Below, piece after piece: positions 22,190 through 34,700 of a stretch of 64,000 nt of DNA. The notes below the pieces were generated by a model, which was not told where the DNA came from, did no database searches, and worked only from the letters and a program-made list of their open reading frames with translations. The position numbers and the translations under genes were made by a program. The stretch spans positions 1 to 64,000 of the forward strand of contig RDEW01000059.1 in the NCBI GenBank assembly GCA_011109175.1, given 5' to 3'. This DNA is from Dicyema japonicum (lineage: Eukaryota; Dicyemida; Rhombozoa; Dicyemidae). Numbering within the stretch: the stretch's first letter is position 1; every line of letters begins with the position of its first letter.

Positions 22190-22950
22190 ATCTTCCGTAA
22201 CACTAGCGTCTGTATATAAGCTTTGACCATCTCTTCCACCTGGAGACAATTCCATCCCAGGTGATGACCACAAGGATTATCTTCACCTTTACGCGATGGA
22301 TAATCTCAGGTTCGTTTGCCAGTAGGTCATACTTGTGGAACTTTTTTACCTCGACCTACTTGAGGCAGTTTTACGAAGTGATCCCAATTTCAACAAAAGT
22401 AATTGTATTTTTTGTCTTATCATAAACGAAAATTGTTATTCGCTACAGCCGTATTCGTACTGATCGTCGTGTCTACACGGATTACCAAAATTCATTTGCG
22501 ACAACAGATTGTACTGAATGGGTCTTCAGTTTCTTAGTTTTTATTATTCCATATTGACGGCAGAGATGTAGGTTTAAACATCTGACCACTTCATTATACC
22601 GCCAGAGATATGAGCTATTCATCATTCTCCCACACCTAGTTGCAAGGTGATCGACGGTCTTCTTTGCTGAATTAGTTTCTCCGTTATCAAAAAACATGTT
22701 ACGATCTTGATGTAGACACAGTCTTCCCTCGGTTATAGAGGAGTGATTTCCATGCACTAGCCATCCAGAGGATTCATAAATATTTACTTCTGTGTCTTCA
22801 ATCGGTTTCTTCTCAATTTTTCCTAATAGATATTCATGCTGTATTTCCATCAATTTCAACATCAAGTCCTTCATGTTTTCAATGTTGTACCTTCGTGAAA
22901 TGAATTCTACGATAGTAGCCACGTGTGTTATCTTTGAATAAATGACCAAT
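22190..22950 (-). mobile_element. RLE-1 retroelement C-terminal fragment
   Basis: The minus frame 22482-22949 has ITEGRLCLHQDRNMFFDN then VDHLATRCGRMM and YLWRYNEVVRCLNLHL. The segment at 22220-22380 reads KYDLLANE and VKIILVVITWDGIVSRW. Both align with the cleaner copy at 50244-51480. The expected CPHC of the zinc knuckle is degraded. Confidence 0.82.
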
Positions 22951-23029
22951 AGAATTACCGCTTTTCTTAGTAATTTTCCTTATGTTCCAAGTCACCATAA
23001 AATCGGATGAGTATTCGTTCTGCTTTGTT

Positions 23030-23760
23030 ACTGATAGACTCGAGGCATCTTACAAATTTATTTCTTTGTAGATGAAGTCTTGCTGATGGATTGAAGAGCT
23101 GCTCGGTGTCTTTTAAAGAAACCCATCTTGATACACAACTGGACCAGCATTCTATACAAAAATACTCATTCGACCCTTATGGAAACGGAAGACTTGCATT
23201 TTTGCAGTTTCTTCCTCTCACAGCGGTGCTTAGCTGAAAGCGTTCCCATCATCGTCAATTGGTTTCCTTCTGGAACAGAAGCTCTTCGCAGTAGGATTTC
23301 TATCCATCTCGGGATCGACCTGTGCCGCCTCATCTCTGCCGTTGTGGATCTGTTGTGGACTGCAAAAGCTCTTTTGCCGTTTCAGCAGAGGACGATTCCT
23401 GAGGCATGCAGCAATCAACGGGGTTGTGAAGCGCTTTCTTGAAACGGTTAGATTCCCTGTGTGCCTAAATCATGGAGATAGGAAAAGTCCAGATGGAGTA
23501 CTGTCTTCCCCTTCTCTCGAGGGAAATGCTTGATTTAGGATGGGCCCTGTACAGACACCTTTTCCCAGTCGAGACTTGCTAGTTACGCGTTGAACGATGG
23601 GGAGGCTGTTCGGACTTTCGAGAATTTAAAGATAAAAAAATACGATAATTGCTTTACAATATTCCATGTTCAACCCATTTTAGTCGAGACGAGTGGAGTC
23701 TTCGGGCCCAAAGACTGTCTCTTTTCTAAGATCGATTGGGTCAGTGATTTCCAAACTTAG
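23030..23760 (+). mobile_element. RLE-2 retroelement C-terminal fragment
   Basis: The plus strand, across frames, reads LRSRISIHLGIDLCR...HLCRCGSVVDC (about 23280-23345), RHAAINGVVKRFLETVRFPV (23408), GDRKSPDG (23478), FSRGKCLIWDG-like (23510-23540) and ILVETSGVFGPKDCLF (23680). This is the Cys cluster and restriction-like endonuclease of the RLE-2 family at 57-63 kb. Confidence 0.78.
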
Positions 23761-24134
23761 CAATGAGCGCGGGACTCCGAATGGTTGTTCTAACGGATTT
23801 CTCTGGCAGTTATCAGGGGAAACAGCCTATCAGCTGGATTATTTTGATTGGTTTGTTACGTAATAAATTGTTTTTAATTTATAAAAAATTTAAACTATTT
23901 AACTACGTTTTATTTAATAGCAATAAATATTTTATTTGTCAGGATTACGCCAAATCATTGTTTTCAACTGTCTCTCAGCAGTTTCCCTTCTCTAGAGATT
24001 ATCTTAATATTTACCAATCTATCAATCCTTCTGATGAACAATAAGGCTTTTCCTATAACTCTGAAATATCCCACGTAATTTCTGTAAAAAACCGGAGTTT
24101 CAGGTTCCGACATTACCAGATCATAAATTTTCTG

Positions 24135-26645
24135 TTACTTAAAAGATATAGCTACTTGACTGGCAAAGTGCATTCTCCTACTCTTCCATATGCTCCCCGA
24201 AGGGAGATTACGGATCAACAGTATGAAATACTTGTGAAAGAATATTTCCACCGCAAAGATCAAAGAACAGAAAATTAAAGATCCTCCCAACAAAATAAAA
24301 CTTCCAAAATGATGACGTGGGGATATTTCCGTGACTCTGATAGAAAAGTCAATCTCACAGTGCTCATCAACAAAGTATTTCTCCATCAGTGCAATCACTG
24401 CGTTCGTTCGCCATAGTCTATCCATTACTTCTTTGATTTTTTCCTGAAATTTCACCAAATGTCAACATGGTAATTTGAATCACGTGGAATCCCAAATCCG
24501 TATCGTGTCTTTGACATTCTCCCGTTGATAATCAAATCACAGCGAGAATTGATTTTCGGAATCTTTGTGTATATTTCTTCGTTCAGAATATAATCGATTA
24601 GTCCATTTCTATAAATAAAAATAAGTCTTTCCTGAGATTGCCGAATCCTTCAACATTGCTTTCATATTCCACAAATTGGTTGTTCACAAAGGTGGCGGAC
24701 AGAGATGACCCCTTGAGTACTCCAATCTTCACTGAAGGGTTTTTCTAATATATTATACAGGTAAAACAAATATTTTGTCAATATCAGTTTCTGAGTGGTT
24801 GTCGGCAGCCATAATGGCCGTTAGGAGTGCTGTGTAGTAGGCCATTATAATAAATGCGGAAAAGGCCCAAAACGTTTGAAGAAATCTTGCAGATACAGAC
24901 TTTGGACTTTTTGATGTGAGGGAATTCATAGTCAATACGGATATAATAGTAGTGAAAGCAGAACCTTTAATTATAAAATGAGGTACCGATCGCATATATC
25001 CTCTTAGTACTGTTGTAACCTCGTCCAAATGGACTCATCCACTCAAAGGCAGCTGTTGTAAAAATGAGGATGAAGATAAATGATATTATGATCACCCATA
25101 CGTCAATTTTGAAAGGGAAGAAGACTACCCCCAAGGAAGGGATGTGTCCTTTGTTCGCGGAAATTAGAGAATCAACAGTGCTGATTCCAATTGAAATAAA
25201 GTCAACGTACTAAAGTGAGAAAACGGTCAACTTGTAGTCTTTCTGTGGAAATGGTTAGAGAAGCGACAGCCAAGTCTGCTCTGTCATCAACAAGTTCGCC
25301 AATCAAACCGTTCCATCGACCGTTTATTAAAACTCCGTAACTGGGGTCACTCAGAAAGTAAACTTGGACATTTCTATGATAAACTGAATATTTACGTCAT
25401 TTGATTTTGCTGAATTATTTCAATAAGAATTTGAATCAACATTCCGTGACAACAATAAATTTTGTATAATTTTCCAACAAGCATTTTGTCAGTCGTAAAG
25501 TCATTAAATGAACTATCTACTGATGAATTACCGATTATTTGAAGACAGACAAACCCAGCATGACAGAATTTAATATCTGATAAATCAGTAACCATCACAA
25601 AGGGCTCGTCAACCCTCACCACGACTCGGAAAGGCAATGAACTTTCTAACATTCTGTAAACCGTCACGTTTTGTCCGGAAACGTAGGGAATTGGGGATGT
25701 GGTTACTGTCCCGTATAATTGAGACTCCACCTGTTTGAATATTAGACGGTAAAAGAATATCCCCAATAATGTTTGTTGAGAATACTCATGCAAGGACTTT
25801 GTAATACTGAAATATAAAATATATATACTTTACACTAGAGATTTGGTGAAATATTATATTAGGAGGTGGTGACTCTTTGAGGTAATCAAGGGAGAGGACA
25901 TTCTGGTAAGATGACTTTTCTTGTGTAGTAAAATTTCCTTTGGCAGAAATCAGTATAATATTTTGGTGGTTATACATGTTCTTTATGTAGAAGAGGATAT
26001 CGAAGATAAACTGATCCCTGACATATAAAACGACGACTGGCTTCGAACTCTCAACAATAATATTCAAGTCGAGTTCATCGTAGTTCTCTAAACTGGTTTT
26101 TAGTCGAATAATCTGCAAGTAAATGTTATTCCGTCTATGGTAGTCCGCCAACCCAAACACAAACTGATCCTCCTCGTCATCGATAATCAAAAAGACTTGC
26201 ATAGAATTATAGTCTCCCAAAAAGTACTTTACTCCTGCTAAAATGTGTTTTGTCTGGGGATTAATTATCCGTAACCGTTCGTCCTACAACAATTAGCAAA
26301 CTCATGGAATACATCGAATATAGGAACAAAAGGATCCTCTCGGAGATCACATATTATTTTTACGGATTTGTTTAGTGAAGACGTGAATAGTCTGAGAGCG
26401 AGGGGACCTCCTGCATAAAATGCTGTAATGGGAAGATTATATTTCTCCACAAAGACATCCACTTGCCTAGCCTTCGTCATTACTCTGTCGAGGCTGCCAT
26501 CTGTTATGACAAAAGTTTGTTCTGATGAGTTATGAGGTGATGTGGGGAACGTCACCGAGTGATCAAATATGAAGATGTTTTTTGGAATTATCACTGATAG
26601 ATATGTCAATTCCATTTTGATTAAAACCGACAGAAAAAGGAACAT
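24135..26645 (-). CDS. Ionotropic glutamate receptor, NMDA-receptor-like
   Basis: A ligand-gated cation channel subunit. The N-terminus MFLFLSVLIKMELTYL is signal-peptide-like. An extracellular amino-terminal domain spans 25830-26645, with 22-nt introns at 26254-26275 and 25807-25828. The ligand-binding S1 half follows: LPFRVVVRVDEPFVMV, then GVLINGRWNGLIGELVDDRA and LAVASLTISTER. It keeps the LT....R residues that bind the ligand carboxylate, though the usual Pro of PLT is Ser. Next are TM1 (DVWVIIISFIFILIFTTAAF EWMSPFGRG), pore/TM3 (FWAFSAFIIMAYYTALLTAI), S2 (PSVKIGVLKGSS near 24720; YGFGIPRDS near 24490) and TM4 (FILLGGSLIFCSLIFAVEIF). The near-invariant SYTANLAAF gate is changed to AYYTALLTAI. 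Stop TAA at 24135-24137. Metazoan iGluR is firm; NMDA-type is by resemblance of S1. Confidence 0.88.
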
Positions 26646-26759
26646 TACTTACAAGTTTATCGGATTGTCGCCAATTTATATAATTAGTATTGACTGGGCT
26701 AATAATAAGTCTATGAACTTTGGATTTTGACATTTTCGATTATTTTATGGTTTTTGGTT

Positions 26760-27590
26760 AACACATAATAATGTCTATTCCATGGACGACCTCGATTGAC
26801 TGCGGAGACGTGTGAGGAGGAAAGTTACATAAAGAAACTGGTTGAACGGATATTAAATACCACGGCATAAGGGAACCATAAGTATTCATGTGCTTATGGG
26901 CAACGGTAGAGTGCATTTAACGATGTACTTAATAAAGTGGGCTGATCACCAAAATAGATGTCAACGGCAGCAACAAAGACGAACGCCTTCTGTATGTTGA
27001 TTAATTCTGGAGTCAGTTAGTGAGTTTTCTCATTGAATAAATCTGTGATAAATTGGCAAACCAAGTGAATCGTGAAAGGTAGCTTTTACTTGAAAACCTA
27101 AGTGTTTATGATGTATAGCAGAGACACAATACAGTGGTGAGGTGTAATTAAATAATGGCCTGTCCACATCATGAAGATTAAAGAGTCATGGCACAATTTT
27201 TACTCTTTATTGTTTCGCATGTAGGGAATAGAATAATTTTTTTTATTCTGAATTGCTTCGCATGTAGGAAGTGGTTGATTGCGACATAATGATTTATTAG
27301 TCTGTTCACGTGTTTCATGAAAACTGTGGGAGACTATGGGGTTCATCGCTGTCATACTCGCCACTAAGACTGCTGATAATTCCTAACGTTTCAATTCTGC
27401 ATTCTTTTGCGGTGGTGTTATCTCCGATACCGTCACTTCATATAAGGTGATTTGGAAAAATTGATCGTCTTGAAAAATAATCAAACCTCATGAAATTATC
27501 CCATTCAGAGAATAGTGATTAACATCCATTTCAAGTCTCATATTGTGGATAGAATTTTTAACAACCGTCTATCTTGTACAACACCATAAA
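26760..27590. other. Non-coding spacer with old repeat traces
   Basis: No coding frame was found. A short unit, TTGTTTCGCATGTAGGGAAT and TTGCTTCGCATGTAGGAAGT, occurs twice near 27215 and 27250. The stretch 27490-27550 resembles 2990-3055 and leads into a LINE-B fragment. Confidence 0.5.
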
Positions 27591-27599
27591 TTTATATTC

Positions 27600-28040
27600 T
27601 TGAGTTTAATCTCCTAACGGAGTTCCTAGTTCTTTCTCCTACCTTATTAAACTTGTACCTAAACGATATTCCAATCGATTCTAAGACACTTCTATCAAAT
27701 GCGGATGACCTAATTATCGCGTCTAAAGACAAAAACGTTGACGAAGGAAATTCAGAATCACTTAAACACTCTCTAAGAGTGACTTAGAGCAAATCACCTA
27801 TCCCTCTCTCCATCGAAATCTATATTCACGTCAAACCGTCATCAGCTAAATTTTCAACAAATTTTAATAATTCATGGACGAACACTCCCCGTTACGAAAC
27901 ATCCCAAAATACATGGAGTCATTTTCAACCAACTAACTTTCTCGAAACATGTGTAGGAACAATTTACAAAGGCCTCTAATAATATTTTTAATTGTATTAC
28001 GCAGCATTAGCCCACTTGTAATTTTATTGAATTATGATAC
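27600..28040 (+). mobile_element. LINE-B RT fragment
   Basis: The plus strand reads PTLLNLYLNDIPIDSKTLLS then NADDLIIASKDKN (27690-27740) and a weak QNTWSHFQP thumb. It matches TYADDLIIASRNK at 4545, with the active-site Tyr replaced by Asn. Confidence 0.75.
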
Positions 28041-28279
28041 GATCATGTCGCTATTATTTATTTATCTACCCCCGATCCCTTCAAGTAACTACCAATGATG
28101 GACGTTCGTTGGATTTTAAGCCTTCAAAAATTGGAAGGGGGTCCAGGGTTTTGCCCAAAGTCTCCGCAGAGGATCAATAGAAAGAACTTGGAACGTAAGC
28201 TTGGCGATTGTCCCATAGCCCCTACCAGGCAAACTAATAAAAAGTTACTTGGCAGGGGGGAGAAGTTGTAAAGACAAAT

Positions 28280-29160
28280 TTAATTTTTAATTTATTTAAC
28301 CCCAAGACCACCAGGATAGATAGATCAAAACTAACTAATTAGGTGATTCCAGCCTCCAAAAACATCCGAACTCTCTTCATTTGGTCTTCTGATGACCCAA
28401 CCGCATTCCGGAAGCGCCTTCTCTTCCTTCTGCAAAGGAATTCAATCGGCGTGCACTTTTTTATTACCGTCGATAATTCCTCTGCATGGGCCACCTTTTC
28501 CTTGAATGGGTTTCCCAGTTCCTTGCAGAAACGTAAGAAACCTTGGCCATTCTTCAACGTTGCTTCATCAGAAACGAGGCCGCCAATGGGGATGTCCGTG
28601 TGGTGCATAATTTTCAGCCTGAGGGAGTTCAAATGGTCCACTCTCGAAAGGGAAATCGCAGGCATATTTAATGGTCGATGTGATTACTTGTTGATAGACC
28701 TTGCTGGTGCAATCAGCCGGGGGAAAGGGCTCTTCTTTGTCATCGCATTCAGAATGTTCCATTTCCAAAGACCCTTGGCGAGCACCTCCTCCACGTGATT
28801 CTAGAACGTCAACAGAGAGTCGAAAACTACACCAAAGATCTTCTGTGTCCGCGTAGAAGGGATGGGAGTGTTTCCGAGGGATATCTCAATATTACCTTTA
28901 AACCTTCTGTCCGTAGTGAATAATGTGAACTGAGACTTGGATGCTAATATACATAACATATTTACAGATAGCCAGTCACAAATTCGGTTTAGGTGTGTCT
29001 GAACAGTTGCTACAGCACGGAATATGATTTATCTCTTGCAGCGATAATTAGGTCGTCCGCATGGGATAAAAACATAGTGTCCTGGTCATAGGTAGTAGGT
29101 AAGTCATGTAGAAATAGGTTGAAAAGGAAAAGATAAAAGGGAGGAGAATGACGTATTATT
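28280..29160 (-). mobile_element. LINE-B-related element, palm to 3' end
   Basis: On the minus strand FNLFLHDLP (29120) precedes SHADDLIIAARD (29040-29075). The C-terminal frame 28339-28665 includes GGLVSDEATLKNGQGFLRFC and FLCRRKRRRFRNAVGSS. The 3' end is CTTGGGGTTAAATAAATTAA at 28283-28302, similar to the tails at 7898 and 8860. Confidence 0.75.
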
Positions 29161-29264
29161 AACGGATGTGAGTATTAAAATATAAGTTGATAATATATAT
29201 TCAGTAAATTAAAATAATCAGATAAAATCACAAAACCAAATATTTAAAATTACGTGTTTTGATC

Positions 29265-30145
29265 ATGTGGGACATACATTCGCTAATAAATAACTACGAG
29301 GATGCAATAGACAATGTATATTACACCAGTTTTACATTAGGTACTAAGAAGATTCCGAAAAGTCATCCCCACGCTCGCTAGGATTCTACTTTTGGCTACC
29401 TTCGTGGAGGATTCACTTAGGATGATTTTCAAATACTCCGATCAAAAGAGATACTTTATGTACATCTGGAGAATCGGCGCGTTTTCTGCTGGGATCATTA
29501 TCCTCATCAATTTTGCCACTCAAATTGTGCCAACAGTGATGATCCTCACTAGGAAGAGGATCCACCTGGCGTGTGGGATCTTCACATTCAACATTTTATA
29601 TCAGGTTGGGGTTTATTACTATTATAGCACGTGGTGTACCTTATGAGGATGTTTTCACTGTTTAAGACCATTTCCCTTTGCGGGTAACTTTTCTCCTGTT
29701 TGCTGAGTCATTTGTTGAGGTTCGTCACAATGTGGCTGGTCTCCCTGAACTTCATTCAAACAACAAGCCAAAGGAATACTTTAAGGTAGCAGGACGAGTC
29801 TTTGTGGTGTTCATTATGATCAGTTTGATTGACTTTAGAAATTTCTACAGCTATGTATGGTGGTGGTTTTAACATAAGGCAATTATGACCTCCCTCTGCT
29901 TTATTCCATCTATTATGGTTATTGTTGGATATAGAGCTAAATTGGCTTCCTCCATTCTGTCGGTTGTTGTGTTTTTGAATATGTTCTTTGCTTATCCTTT
30001 CTGGATGCCTGGACTCAAATCTTCATTGTCTGAATATTACGCCTTTGAGTTCTTTCAGAGTATGACAGGACTAGGAGGGTTCCTCATTCTGGTGGCTCAT
30101 GGACCTGGAGGATTTAGTCTTGATGAGTATAAAAAATTGGATTGA
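29265..30145 (+). CDS. SURF4: SURF4 ER cargo receptor
   Basis: SURF4 (yeast Erv29) is a multi-pass membrane receptor that loads soluble cargo into COPII vesicles. Exons 29265-29315, 29341-29635, 29667-29854 and 29879-30145 join through introns of 25, 31 and 24 nt to 801 nt, 266 residues (human 269). Conserved stretches include VIPTLARILLLATFVEDSLR (family VARLCLISTFLEDGIR), FLLFAESFVEV, PKEYFKVAGRVFVVF, ASSILSVVVFLNMFFAYPFW, EFFQSMTGLGGFLILVAHGP and GGFSLDE. The C-terminus KKLD is a canonical KKxx ER-retrieval signal, as expected. All phases are consistent. The start was chosen as the only ATG in frame before the family's N-terminal helix; it gives MWDIHSLINNYEDAIDNVLR. It is upstream of and convergent with CFAP70. 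Confidence 0.95.
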
Positions 30146-31299
30146 TTATTAATATATTTTGGTTACTTGTCTTTTTGGTGGGGTTTTATTAGGAGATTTA
30201 TATTAATACACACGGTTTTTGAGACTGCCTCTACGATTTGTATGGAAATGCATCATCCTTCTCGGCTGTTCTACTCATTTTTCCTAACAACGATGGCACT
30301 TGGCTCCTAAATACTTAAGGCTTCACTAAGGAAATTTTAAAAGAACATTTCTTTACTCGTTTTTGATGGCTACAACCAAATAAATGAGACAGTCTAATGA
30401 TATTAACGTGAGAAAACTAAATAGGACAATATGTAAGCAAATGTACTGAGATGATATGAACATCAAGTCAAACCTTTGTGCAATTGTTTCATTCAGTTTA
30501 TTAAAGCAAGTTTCCTATACTTTAATACTCATTTTTAAATTTGTAGGTATAAGGAATCAATATTCCATACCTAAGTGTTCAGATCACACTAATCTCTGGG
30601 GTTTATCCAGTTAATAATTCAATAAAAATGTCAACAATTTTAATTAATAATTCAATCAATAATTCATATTAAGTTAGAATCATCCACCAATCCCATGTCA
30701 TCGTTTTAATGAGTCGTCCTATGTGATCAACTCATTCTATTCGTATATTCAAAGGCGTTACTAGAGGTGACAGCTGATCCAAGCGTTCACTTTATTAAGT
30801 TATACTCACTTTTTTCTCTATTATTTTATCATAGATTTGATCGACTGTTAGCGATAAATGTGTTCTGTTGACAGCCCTTAAGAATTCGAGCACACGGGTT
30901 TTAATCGATGGCAGGTGCCTGTTCGCTGTGAACGCTGTTCGCTGTGAACGTTCTTTTCAAGGTTAAATAGGTAATACTTTTCTGACAGCAAAGCCATTGA
31001 ACATTGATGTAAATGATTTTTTTGTTTATTGTTTAATAAATTAATATACACACCTCACTAGATATTTTATTTATTAATTCTCATATATGACAACATCTAT
31101 TTCTTCTCTTTTCCCATCCAATGGAATTTTCTTGGATTTGCCACATTCCAAGATAAATTATTGATAAGATTAACGATTTTCACGAATTCGCAAAACTAAA
31201 TTATATTCCAATTGATTTTAAAAAATGCACTTTTATGCAGAGTCATAGTATCTATATCTACTCAGACATGACTCACACTTTAAGTACAGAAAATTATAA
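30146..31299. other. Spacer with one possible minus-strand terminal exon
   Basis: Mostly AT-rich non-coding DNA. CGCTGTGAACG is repeated in tandem near 30922-30948. On the minus strand, 31074-31195 gives an open terminal exon (WNVANPRKIPLDGKREEIDV then VIYEN and TAA) with strong coding-like composition, preceded by an AG. Its upstream exon was not found, and the family is unknown. Confidence 0.35.
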
Positions 31300-31510
31300 C
31301 TTATCGTAGAGGAAGAACCAATGAGTTGGGTGTATGTCCTTTATAGACAATCCGATTCCGCAGTGAAATGTTCACTGATGACGGCGTCACTCGTCAAGCC
31401 AAAGATTCTAAATGCGTGCTCGAACGAAATTTGAAGCCGTGGAATTCGAACTAGGAACCAGGGCACTCAGCCGACACTCGTTACACTTAATTATCAGGAT
31501 TAACATAAAT
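31300..31510 (-). mobile_element. Variant tRNA-related SINE
   Basis: Read on the minus strand, it has a different head with a B-box-like TAGTTCGAATTCC (about 31438-31450). The same core as the main SINE follows: TTGACGAGTGACGCCGTCAT (31380-31399), a CACTGCGGAATCGGATTGTC stretch, and GGACATACACCC. No target duplication was seen. Confidence 0.72.
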
Positions 31511-31700
31511 GGATGTGAAAATAGAATGACTGACGGATGTACCAATATTCACAACAAATCCATAAGTAATGCCATCCTTGAGTTGATTATAATTTCTGCA
31601 TTTCTGTAATCGTTTTTTTCAAACACAAAATATTGAATTTAATAAGCTTTACAAGTCAACTCGATTTATTTTAAATTAAAAGTATTAGTAAACTGTTGAG

Positions 31701-34700
31701 TCAAAAATTAAATTGTGGATTTCCAAAACCAACCTTTTCTTGCATTTCCGTCACTTCATTGTGTAGTTTTTCATGTTCCCCCAATCCCAACTAAAATAAA
31801 TAAATAAAAAACCCTTATAGCATATTTGAAGGTCTGTTCAGCCTCCAATCTCCTCTCCATTCCGAGACAAATCAAACAAAGGTAACTCCACACCATAAAG
31901 TCAAGACTGTTTAAACAGTTTGCTTCACAAAGTGCCATCTCAGCTTCCTCTAATTCTCCAATCTGTTAAATTAACGTAATCCAAACTCTATAACAGCTAA
32001 TTCCCAAACCAAGCCATGTTATATGTGTTGGATTCTCTTGTGTTGCTAGTTTATAATTATATTTTGCCTCAGTGAACTTACCCTCAGCCAAATAAATCTC
32101 CCCCAATCTTAATAGTACTGCATGTTGGTCTTTCTTTTCCCCCATCATATCAATATATCGGTTATAGGCTTCTACGGCTTCTTCATTCCTCCCTCTTTCA
32201 CAGTAGCTGTGACCAATCAATGCCCAAATGTCAGGTTCTTCGAACAAGTCAACAAGCCAATCTCTCACAAGTTTGTCGAACTCATCGTAATTTTGTCTGA
32301 ATAAAGTGATTCGGCAAAATAAAATATTATATGCAATTGATTTCTCACCAAATATTTTTGACATCGATTTTTCTGCATACTAACCTACTTTAAACAAAAA
32401 TACTAAAATCAGATTCAACGAGAACAAGTACTCAGCAGCAAACAGGAACCCCTGATTATTCGACAAATCTAGTTCTTCACTTTGTTCCATCCTTATGCTA
32501 TCATGACTCGACTTTTTACTAGATGAATCTTGCGAAACTAATAATCAGTTTAAATAAACTTTCACAACACTTTTGTTTGTTAGCGTTCCTCAAGGCGTGA
32601 CGGAAGGCCATCTCAGCCTTTAGGTCGTTCCCATTCTGTTCGTATACAAGACCTAATGAATTTCGCATACAATGGAACCGATAATAATTAAGGAAATGTT
32701 GTTTTCTGGATTCAATTCTACGTTGTATTCCATAATCTCTTCAGCTCTATTGTAGTTGCCCAAAAGTGCTGATAAAATTGCAGAAAATATTTGTCCGTCA
32801 TAATTTGTGTGATCATGAAAGAGGGACTCTTCCGAATAGTACAATGCCCCCTCGAAGTCTTCCTTTCTTAACGAAACACTTGCAAGCCTCAACCAGTGAC
32901 TTGCGGATGCTGTAAGACGTGATAAAATCTGTCGGAGATATTCTGAGGCTAATTCAAGTCTTTTTAGTGAAATGGCCTCGTCGGTGAAAAATTCTAGCTG
33001 TTCTATGCTAAGATAGGGTTTTGGTTCAGAGACAACATTAACTGACGAAACTTTCTTATTTAAGGCAATGTGTATTTGGTCCATCAAAAATACGTACAAA
33101 TCGGATAGAAAATTCTTAACTAAATTTAATATTTCACATTTAATTCGTTTTCATTTACAATTTTGGATTTTTTCATGCATTTCTCTCTCACAATGTTTAT
33201 AATCGCAAATTTCACCTTCTCCTTGATTTCGTAGTAAATATCTGACGAATTTAATTTACACATCATTTTTGTCTCCCTTTAATTAAAAGTTATTTTTGTT
33301 AAACCATTTTTTCTTGTGTAAAATCTTGATCCGATCCAATCATTTCGTTCAACTCTGACAAAATCGAATCAGAGACCTCAGAAATGACATCCCTGAAGTT
33401 GTTCACGGCCTTTAAAGTTTATTAGCATAAAACCTTTTCTGCTAATGTCTCCTGTGAGGGCTTGGGCCTCTTCTCAACGACATGTTTGTAAACACTATTT
33501 CAGAATGGACATTATATAACCTTTCAGCCAAATCATCTCGAGTTCTTTTAACCACCATGGGCTTGTCAATTATGCATTCTACGATTATAAAGCTTTTTCT
33601 TTCTTCCCACGTGGTAGTGTCATTTTTATCATATGGGGAGATTACGGCCTTTGAGGCCTAGTAAAATCAGACATTGTTTTACCATCTTTTTAGCTTCCTT
33701 TTTGTCATCCTTCTTTGACTTGTGTTGTCCTGGCGCCATGTAGGTTGAATATGTGGTATTCACGAATTCATCAGTAAGTAGTCGTCGCTTTCCACCCTGA
33801 AATACTTTTGATAGGTCATACATAAGAACTAAATTCGTCTTCATCGAATGGTTTTACTAAAAATGCTCCACTAAAGTCCTTTTCCCCGGGATAGAGTAAA
33901 GGCCATAGGTTTACATAGGATATTCCATGATGGGCCACCTGAAAGTCCTCTTCAGCCTTTCTCAACAATTAATTTTACCTTTTTCCCCTTTACACTCTGA
34001 TGTGATGAAATTACACATATTTCTAAGGGAAGAAAACGATTTTTCGTAATGTATCGTACAAGTCTGAATACAAGACAACATTTTATACTGTGTGGTTGCA
34101 TCCTGGTCGATGTAAAAATATATTCTTGTATTCCACATCACTCGGGGACTTTCCTTTTGTAAAATGAATCTTTCCTTCCCATGTGGAACATCCTTCATCT
34201 CGGCTATGGAGAAATTTGAGTCACTTCTCTCGAATCTATGAAACTAAATATTTGTCTACTTTTCTTTATAATATAGTTGTTTGGATAGAGTTGATAGTTT
34301 AGGGTATCTTTTAGTATAACAGTGTCTCTCTGAGCTTTGTTTGATGTGTCCGTCAAAGTACACACCAATCTCTTCCTTTTGGGAACCCTTGTCGTCAATC
34401 GGAAGGAGAAATGAGGCAACAAATGTGTTTCCAGGAATATTTATTGCTTCAGGAAGTCCATAAAGTGACCCAATGGTAAACGATAGTCTCGACCAGGAAT
34501 TTAAAAGTTTCTCCGTGAAAAGTTTTTCCGTACAATTGATTTCATACTCAAACGTCGACTACAATAAAATAAGTCAGCACATTGTAGGCTGTCTTGATGA
34601 GCTCATCGGAGTAGACAAGCTCATTGGGAATCAGATTTGCTTGGTCCGTGAAGTGGTTGCCTAAGTAAATCATTATAACTACCTTCTATTACACTCAAAA

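Noticed and set aside
26265-26750. A longer N-terminus for the glutamate receptor starting at the ATG near 26732
   Set aside because: The upstream frame (LIISPVNTNYINWRQSDKL) cannot be joined in phase to the receptor exon by any short GT-AG intron I could find.
28343-28798. Plus-strand 151-codon open frame as a host gene
   Set aside because: The opposite strand carries the LINE C-terminal region and RT palm in a continuous series, so this is a shadow.
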